Source: an uncultured euryarchaeote
GTDB lineage: Archaea; Thermoplasmatota; Poseidoniia; Poseidoniales; Poseidoniaceae
NCBI GenBank assembly: GCA_937897005.1
Contig: CALCOQ010000252.1
Location: 1-11,016 of the forward strand
DNA: 11,016 nt
Direction: 5' to 3'
The position numbers and the translations under genes were made by a program. Below the pieces are notes generated by a model. It was not told the origin of the DNA and did no database searches. It saw nothing but the letters and a program-made list of their open reading frames with translations. Positions 6,726-11,016 of the stretch are shown here, one piece after another. Numbering within the stretch: the stretch's first letter is position 1; every line of letters begins with the position of its first letter.

Positions 6726-7505
6726 TCAGGCGAAATCTGGTTCCCTCTTGTTGAGGAAAGCATCGACACCTTCTGCAAAATCCTCGCTGATTCCTGCAGC
6801 CTCGATGAGAAGTCGTTCGTGGTTCAGGTGACTCTCAAGGTCCTGTGTTGATTGCACGTCCAGAAGATGCTTGGTTGCCTCGCGTGTATGTGCTCCCCAT
6901 CTTGACCATGTACTGGCAACTTCAACAGCCTTGGATGTCAATTCTTCATTCGAGACCTGATGGTCCACCGCCCCATGCCAGAGTGCTTCTTCAGAATTCC
7001 AGACCTGATTCTCGAGGAAGAAGCGCTTGCTCGTCTGGTCTCCAACCAATCTAGGGAGCAGCCAGGTCGTGCCGCCATCAGGAGACAATCCAATTCCAGC
7101 ATAGGAGGCAGCCAATTTAGCATCTTCACCTGCAATTCTTGCATCGCAAGCAAGTGCAAGACCGAGGCCTCCGCCAGCGGCTGCTCCATTGATTGCAGCA
7201 ACCAGAATCTTGGGGGAACGTCTCATTCGTAGAATGAGTGGATGCAACATTCCAGTCAGATCATGAATGAAGGAAGTAATACTTCCATCATCGATCGCAC
7301 TCTGAAAACCCCGAATATCAGCACCTGCACTGAAGAATCGGCCCTCTCCAGTCAATACCGCAGCACGTATATCATTGGCATTCAACACTGAATCAATCGC
7401 CTCAACGATATCCTTCATCGATTCTCTTGAGAAGGAATTCGATGCGGTCTCGCCAGTCATTCGAATGATTGCGACCCCATCTTCTGATGATATCTCGATG
7501 GCCAT
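6726..7505 (-). CDS. Enoyl-CoA hydratase/isomerase family protein, PaaG-like isomerase
   Basis: 259 residues, a complete crotonase-fold enzyme. Seen: FFSAGADIRGF (58-67) with the first oxyanion-hole amide, and NGAAAGGGLGLALACD (106-121) with the second. The two catalytic Glu of true hydratases (rat Glu144 and Glu164) are replaced by Gly115 and Tyr135. Instead Asp143 lies in GLSPDGGTTWLLPRLVG (139-155), the position of the catalytic Asp in PaaG, whose motif is similar (LVPDSGGTW). PaaG isomerises ring-epoxyphenylacetyl-CoA to oxepin-CoA and also moves double bonds in enoyl-CoAs. By residues this is an isomerase, not a hydratase, though many unstudied homologues share the SPDGG motif, so the substrate is open. 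It begins 4 bp after the aldehyde dehydrogenase stop, with GGGATGATT near the start, so the two are one operon. Its end meets sodX with a 1-bp gap. Confidence 0.9.
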   Translation of the reverse strand: MAIEISSEDGVAIIRMTGETASNSFSRESMKDIVEAIDSVLNANDIRAAVLTGEGRFFSAGADIRGFQSAIDDGSITSFIHDLTGMLHPLILRMRRSPKILVAAINGAAAGGGLGLALACDARIAGEDAKLAASYAGIGLSPDGGTTWLLPRLVGDQTSKRFFLENQVWNSEEALWHGAVDHQVSNEELTSKAVEVASTWSRWGAHTREATKHLLDVQSTQDLESHLNHERLLIEAAGISEDFAEGVDAFLNKREPDFA

Positions 7506-7509
7506 TCAA

Positions 7510-8955
7510 TCATCCCAGATTCACATTGACATTCTTGATACGGGTATAGAAATTCATTGCTTCTGCCGATTGCTCGACCCCGATACCACTTGCCTTCCAA
7601 CCTGTGAAAGCAGTTTGTGGGAAGGTGATTGGATATTCGTTGATCGATACCATTCCCGACTTGATATCTCGGGCCATCTTGTGAGCCCTACCGAGATTCT
7701 GTGTCCATATGCCATTAAGTAGACCGAAATCAGTGGCATTGGCCAACTCAAGGGCTTCCTTGTCCTCACTGAATGTAGTGACTGAAAGTACTGGGCCGAA
7801 CAATTCTTCCTTGAACAGTGTATCATTCACTCCTACTCCTTTGACGATGGTTGGCTCCATGAATGCTCCAGTCTCCAATTCACCTTCTGGACATCCTCCA
7901 CCTATCACCAACTCTCCACCTTCTGCCAAACCTTTCTCCAACAGGTCGAGTACAGACTGCCGATGCGACTTGGATACCAGGCTTCCAATACGAACTCCTT
8001 CCGAGAGTCCGGGACCAACCGGCCACTTGGCTACTTCATCGACGATCAACTGCACCAACTCATCTACAATATCTTCGTGAACCACTAATCTGGAACCTGC
8101 CCAACACATCTGACCTGCATTCATGAAGATGCCAAAACAAACTGCCTTCGCACAGTGCTTGAGATTCGCATCCGTGAAAACGACATTGCACCCTTTACCT
8201 CCCAGTTCAAGTGTAACAGGAGTGAGATTCTCAGCCGCTTTCTGCATGACTGCCTTGCCGGTCGGAACTCCACCGGTCAGAACTATTCCATCAACCCCTG
8301 CAGAACCTGCCAATGCATCACCAACCTTGCCGCCTGGGCCAGTTATCACTTGCAACACACCCTTTGGCAAACCACATTCCTCGATGACACTGCACCAAGC
8401 CAACAATGAGATTGGAGTCAAACTGGCTGGCTTGGCAATGACCGTGCAACCCGCTGCTAAAGCAGGAGCAATCGAACGAATAGCCAATTGCAGAGGGAAA
8501 TTCCATGGAATGATATGAGCAGTCACTCCCAATGGTTGGCGAAGGGTGTAATTGAGACGGTTTCCCGGAACGGGAATGGATTGACCCTCAATCTTGTCCG
8601 ACCAGCCAGCGAAGTATTCCAATGTCCAGCCAGCAAACCGAATTTCACCAAGGGCTTCACGGAAGGTCTTACCATTGTTCTGAGACTCCAGTTTTGCCAG
8701 ATCCTTTGAAGCAGCATAAGTTGCCGCAGCCATCTTCTGAAGGATGCGTCCACGTTGAGCAGGGTCCATCAACACCCATTCCTTGGATGCCAATGCCTGT
8801 TGTGAAGCACTTACTGCTCTCTGCACATCTGTTTCACCTGCACGTGGAACAGTGCACAATACAGAACCATCTGCTGGATTGCAAACCTCTGTGACCTCGC
8901 CACTGGCTGCAGAGCACCATTCCCCATCAAGCCACATCATCCTCTCATCTGACAT
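7510..8955 (-). CDS. NAD(P)-dependent aldehyde dehydrogenase
   Basis: 481 residues from the ATG at 8955, typical for class-1/2-like aldehyde dehydrogenases; it oxidises an aldehyde to a carboxylate in the cytosol. Seen: PWNFPL with Asn152, VIAKPAS with Lys175 (cofactor), TLELGGKG with general base Glu250, and NAGQMCWAGSR with nucleophile Cys284; EELFGPV and a C-terminal SGIGVEQ complete the fold. The cofactor loop reads LTGGVPTGK instead of the more usual FTGS-x-x-G-K, so affinity for NAD versus NADP cannot be predicted. The frame is open for 73 more codons upstream, but that part overlaps the divergent kinase gene and lacks homology; starts at 8973 or 8979 are the only other realistic options. 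Downstream, 4 bp away, is the PaaG-like isomerase, so the substrate may be a ring-cleavage semialdehyde, as for the PaaZ or BoxD dehydrogenase. That is inference; similar enzymes act on betaine aldehyde and many others. Confidence 0.94.
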   Translation of the reverse strand: MSDERMMWLDGEWCSAASGEVTEVCNPADGSVLCTVPRAGETDVQRAVSASQQALASKEWVLMDPAQRGRILQKMAAATYAASKDLAKLESQNNGKTFREALGEIRFAGWTLEYFAGWSDKIEGQSIPVPGNRLNYTLRQPLGVTAHIIPWNFPLQLAIRSIAPALAAGCTVIAKPASLTPISLLAWCSVIEECGLPKGVLQVITGPGGKVGDALAGSAGVDGIVLTGGVPTGKAVMQKAAENLTPVTLELGGKGCNVVFTDANLKHCAKAVCFGIFMNAGQMCWAGSRLVVHEDIVDELVQLIVDEVAKWPVGPGLSEGVRIGSLVSKSHRQSVLDLLEKGLAEGGELVIGGGCPEGELETGAFMEPTIVKGVGVNDTLFKEELFGPVLSVTTFSEDKEALELANATDFGLLNGIWTQNLGRAHKMARDIKSGMVSINEYPITFPQTAFTGWKASGIGVEQSAEAMNFYTRIKNVNVNLG

Positions 8956-9050
8956 GTTGTAGGCCAACACCATCGCCATGAAAGGTCTGCCGCTACCGCA
9001 ATCTGAACGAAGGAATTGATAGGCTGACTCAATAGCGAGTATCGAGGAGC
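8956..9050. promoter_or_regulatory. Divergent intergenic region between aldehyde dehydrogenase and kinase-like genes
   Basis: 95 bp that must carry the promoters of both genes. The only visible translation signal is GAGGAG at 9044-9049, but it is just 1 nt from the ATG at 9051, too close for normal use. This suggests either a leaderless kinase mRNA or a start at the next ATG (9069). No clear TATA box, inverted repeat or operator is seen on either strand. Confidence 0.3.
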
Positions 9051-9716
9051 ATGGCTGAACGTATCGGAATGCATGCCTCGGCTGTGGCTGGACAACACAG
9101 GAGGCCTCCACGTTTGGTATTGATTGCTGGAACCACCGGAGTAGGGAAATCAACCGTCTCCATCGAAGCCGCACATCGTCTGAGATTCTCTCGAATCATG
9201 TCGACTGATGCCATTCGAGAGGTGATGAGAACGAGTGACCCTGACCACCGAATCCCAAGACTGCATCGTTCCTCCTTCGCTACGGGTGAATCAGGGGACC
9301 CTGTTCTTGACTGGAAGGATTCGTGTTCTGTGGTCGAGGCTGGAATCGATGCTACCATCTCCCGAGGACGAAGAGAAGGAATCGATCTATTGGTAGAAGG
9401 AGTACACTTGATGCCTGATAATCGCTGGCTTGAGGAATGGCGTGAGAGTGGGGGCTTGGCGATTGGTTTCATCATGAAAGTCGAGATAGAAGAACAACAT
9501 ATCTCCATGCTCAAAGAAAGAGATGCTAACTCTTGGAGACGCCCCGACCGCTATATCGCTGCATTTGAAAGAATCCGTGCCATACAGAAAGGTCTGCTCG
9601 ATCTCAGCGTGATGAAAGGCTGGGAAACCATGGACCCGAGTCAGGTTGCCGACCCTGTCGACCGTATCGAACATTGGTTGGACCTACAGTGGAATGAGGC
9701 ACGAAGGGCTAGATGA
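9051..9716 (+). CDS. 2-phosphoglycerate kinase-like P-loop protein
   Basis: 221 residues. In thermophilic methanogens the family makes 2,3-bisphosphoglycerate from 2-phosphoglycerate and ATP, the first step to cyclic 2,3-diphosphoglycerate. Seen: the Walker A loop GTTGVGKST (27-35), then the family marker STDAIREVMR (51-60), an S-x-x-V-x-x-GI segment (SCSVVEAGIDATI) and LLVEGVHLMPDN, in which E and H follow the Walker-B-like strand. The order fits the kinase domain of COG2074. It lacks the ATP-cone domain that some archaeal members carry at the N-terminus; the first 20 residues are only a basic lead-in. The organism is probably not a methanogen, so 2-phosphoglycerate may not be the real substrate; similar P-loop kinases include zeta toxins and gluconate-kinase-like proteins. 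It is divergent from the aldehyde dehydrogenase gene and convergent with the pilin-like operon, 39 bp away, so it is a single-gene unit. Confidence 0.8.
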   Translation: MAERIGMHASAVAGQHRRPPRLVLIAGTTGVGKSTVSIEAAHRLRFSRIMSTDAIREVMRTSDPDHRIPRLHRSSFATGESGDPVLDWKDSCSVVEAGIDATISRGRREGIDLLVEGVHLMPDNRWLEEWRESGGLAIGFIMKVEIEEQHISMLKERDANSWRRPDRYIAAFERIRAIQKGLLDLSVMKGWETMDPSQVADPVDRIEHWLDLQWNEARRAR

Positions 9717-9755
9717 ACGAAGTGCGCATCCAACTCCTGCTGGATGAACTGATGT

Positions 9756-10208
9756 TCACTGTACTGTGAATTCAGCACTCAAAGGAATCTCCAACATCGC
9801 CTTCGAATCAGAGAGCCCAGCCATTGCACTCAAAGTCAACTGGCCACTCACATTACTCACATTCATCTGTAATATCTTGATTTCTACTCCTCTTATCTCT
9901 CCATGATGTAACAGATCATCATGGGTTGCAGAGAGTGCACTCTCTGCCGCTTCCTGCCAATCCATTCCAGCATCGATTCTATCCAAGGTGCGTTGCTCCA
10001 GCAATGGTGAAAAATCACGTTGCAATTCTTTGGCAACATCGATGAGAGCATCTTCAGTTGAGTCATGAGGAGTACCCAGTCCTGCCAATTTCACTCCATA
10101 AACAGCCATGGACAACAATGACATCAACAAAACCATTCCTGCTGCCAACAACATCTGTCCAGCCTCAGAGGAATCTGGATTCCTGTCCACAACTGAATGT
10201 CTCTTCAT
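9756..10208 (-). CDS. Archaeal pilin-like membrane protein (second of the pair)
   Basis: 150 residues. The start is fixed by an ATGA overlap with the upstream gene's stop (TCAT at 10205-10208 on the plus strand); the frame is open 15 codons further but that lies inside the neighbour. Seen: a short N-tail with SSEAGQ (14-18), a hydrophobic helix MLLAAGMVLLMSLLSMAVYG (19-38), then a hydrophilic, largely helical, outward-facing domain ending in beta-like strands. The A-G-Q junction before the helix resembles the archaeal class-III signal cut by prepilin peptidase (G before Q), but the acidic residue at the usual Lys/Arg position is atypical, so processing is unsure. It resembles small haloarchaeal pilin-like genes found in sets. 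It may be a minor pilin or a surface-complex subunit. No cysteines. The 39 bp downstream separate it from the convergent kinase gene. Confidence 0.7.
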   Translation of the reverse strand: MKRHSVVDRNPDSSEAGQMLLAAGMVLLMSLLSMAVYGVKLAGLGTPHDSTEDALIDVAKELQRDFSPLLEQRTLDRIDAGMDWQEAAESALSATHDDLLHHGEIRGVEIKILQMNVSNVSGQLTLSAMAGLSDSKAMLEIPLSAEFTVQ

Positions 10209-10666
10209 GAAGAGCCACCTCCACGATGCCAAACGTCCAGTGAGATGGTCCACAAATGAGGACCTTGTTGCTGCATTGCATGAACCGTTTCAGTCCGGCC
10301 AAGGGGTGAGGTGGAACCGCCGTGAACCTCGGAAGCCGAACCATCCATGGCCAACCAACATCTCCCATCCATAGTCGCACCCAGACCATCGAGAATCAAA
10401 TTACAGGCTGAATCCAGATCTCTGACTGCTAGATGCTCCAGCAAACGTGAATCTGCAGCACTTGTATTGAGGGCGGGTTCTGCCCTTGCCATTCTGATCG
10501 CATCCTCCCCAGAGAGTTCCAGAGTTGCATCTGTAGCAACAGAGGGAGGGTCCGGGACATCGATGCGCAAAACGAATATCGCTGACATGAAGAACAGCCA
10601 GAACAGTGTCAACATCTCAAGGACGTGAATCTGCGCCTTCTCATTGGAACTGATAAACGATTTCAT
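10205..10666 (-). CDS. Archaeal pilin-like membrane protein (first of the pair)
   Basis: 153 residues. Its ATG overlaps the stop of the Ig-like gene by ATGA (TCAT at 10663-10666 on the plus strand), and its own stop overlaps the next start in the same way. Seen: N-tail with SSNEKAQIHVLEM (6-18), with basic K10, A11 and Q12 directly before a hydrophobic segment (about 18-33). This fits an archaeal class-III signal (K-A before Q), which prepilin peptidase would cut between A11 and Q12; the Glu is at +6 rather than the usual +5. Haloarchaeal pilin-like proteins with an A-Q-A-H-T-L-E start are the closest pattern I recall. The rest is exported: a Pro-rich linker (VPDPPS), a mixed domain with two Cys (C88, C103) that could form a disulfide, and a Ser/Gly-rich C-terminus. 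No function beyond surface-filament or surface-complex subunit can be given. Confidence 0.75.
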   Translation of the reverse strand: MKSFISSNEKAQIHVLEMLTLFWLFFMSAIFVLRIDVPDPPSVATDATLELSGEDAIRMARAEPALNTSAADSRLLEHLAVRDLDSACNLILDGLGATMDGRCWLAMDGSASEVHGGSTSPLGRTETVHAMQQQGPHLWTISLDVWHRGGGSS

Positions 10667-11016
10667 GCACCCACCGTGACTGCTCCCTGGTCATCCAGTA
10701 GACTCGTGGAAGAACCAAATTCGATGCCATCACTTGGCCTGAGGATGTAGTATATCTGATCCCCGACCTGAGTCTCCACTGCAGAAATGGTAGCCCGTCC
10801 ACTCCAGGTAAAAACTTCTACACCATTGCGGTACCAACGTATCTCAGTCCCTTCTTCTGGGTGGTTGTCCTCATCATAATAAGCGTACGAAGCCACTAGA
10901 TCATCATTACTCGTTGGAACATCTGGCAACAGCATCAAATTCGTTGCAACAGGTGCAGTGTTCTGGATAGCCAACGTTGGTTCAAAGGTCCCAACCCTGA
11001 CATCGATTTCTTCAGG
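10663..11016 (-). CDS. Large surface protein with Ig-like domain, C-terminal part (5' truncated)
   Basis: The reading frame runs off the right edge; 117 residues are visible and the start is outside. The TTG at 10974 is internal because the frame (PEEIDVRVGTFEPT...) continues upstream. Seen: one all-beta module with NTAPVATNL, an S-Y-x-Y-x-D-x-D-x-H segment, EIRWYRNGVEVF and QIYYILRPSDGIEFG. The D-x-x-W-Y-x-N-G pattern and the P-S-D-G strand are typical of Ig/cadherin-like tandem modules of archaeal and bacterial surface proteins, so more modules probably lie upstream. The end reads AVTVGA and lacks a C-terminal anchor or sorting signal. Its stop overlaps the first pilin-like gene (ATGA), so the three genes are one translationally coupled operon and the product may work on or with the pilin-like proteins. 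Confidence 0.75.
   Translation of the reverse strand, partial: PEEIDVRVGTFEPTLAIQNTAPVATNLMLLPDVPTSNDDLVASYAYYDEDNHPEEGTEIRWYRNGVEVFTWSGRATISAVETQVGDQIYYILRPSDGIEFGSSTSLLDDQGAVTVGA

Noticed and set aside
8956..9174. 73-codon N-terminal extension of the aldehyde dehydrogenase on the minus strand.
   Set aside because: It lies antisense to the start and P-loop of the kinase-like gene, and the family normally starts near the WLDGEW segment at 8955.
9755..9770. Near-palindrome TTCACTGTACTGTGAA at the end of the second pilin-like gene, considered as operator or terminator.
   Set aside because: It overlaps the stop codon, has a mismatched pair, only a 5-bp outer stem and no T-run, so chance is the better explanation.

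Overview
The window looks like chromosomal DNA of a planktonic marine archaeon, most likely Marine Group II/III Euryarchaeota (Candidatus Poseidoniales or a relative). The case is indirect. There is a 2-phosphoglycerate-kinase-type P-loop protein of the archaeal kind, a three-gene set of surface proteins with archaeal class-III (pilin-like) signal sequences, a large membrane-anchored protein with Asp-rich calcium repeats, very tight gene packing with ATGA overlaps, GTG/TTG starts, and few but archaeal-looking ribosome binding sites (GTGATC, AGGTGA). No rRNA, tRNA, IS element or CRISPR array was seen.

Layout. (1) Positions 2-1099, + strand: the C-terminal part of a BoxB/PaaA-family diiron aryl-CoA epoxidase subunit, then a 178-aa protein of unknown function 6 bp downstream. 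(2) 1081-3921, +: a 946-aa membrane-anchored extracellular protein made of one transmembrane helix, thrombospondin-type-3/EF-hand calcium repeats, a probable beta-propeller and a C-terminal PI-PLC X-like phosphodiesterase domain. (3) 3947-5762, +: an EamA/DMT transporter and a 3-hydroxyacyl-CoA dehydrogenase. (4) 5772-5900, -: a 42-aa CPxCG zinc-ribbon protein. (5) 5947-6724, +: nickel superoxide dismutase SodN and its maturation protease SodX. (6) 8955-6726, -: an aldehyde dehydrogenase followed by a PaaG-like enoyl-CoA isomerase, 4 bp apart. (7) 9051-9716, +: the 2-phosphoglycerate-kinase-like protein. (8) 11016-9756, -: a surface protein with an Ig-like domain (cut by the window edge) and two pilin-like proteins, joined by ATGA stop/start overlaps.

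How they may work together. The ring-epoxidase piece, the isomerase with PaaG-type active-site residues, the aldehyde dehydrogenase and the hydroxyacyl-CoA dehydrogenase are the enzyme types used in aerobic CoA-dependent degradation of aromatic acids (phenylacetyl-CoA or benzoyl-CoA epoxidation). They are spread over about 9 kb on both strands, so a shared pathway is an inference. The sodN-sodX pair, in the middle of these genes, would remove superoxide in the cytosol; SodN reads like the marine picocyanobacterial type and may have been acquired by transfer. The most distinctive items are the sodN-sodX locus in a probable archaeon, the calcium-repeat/propeller/PI-PLC fusion, and the possible archaeal aryl-CoA epoxidation gene set.
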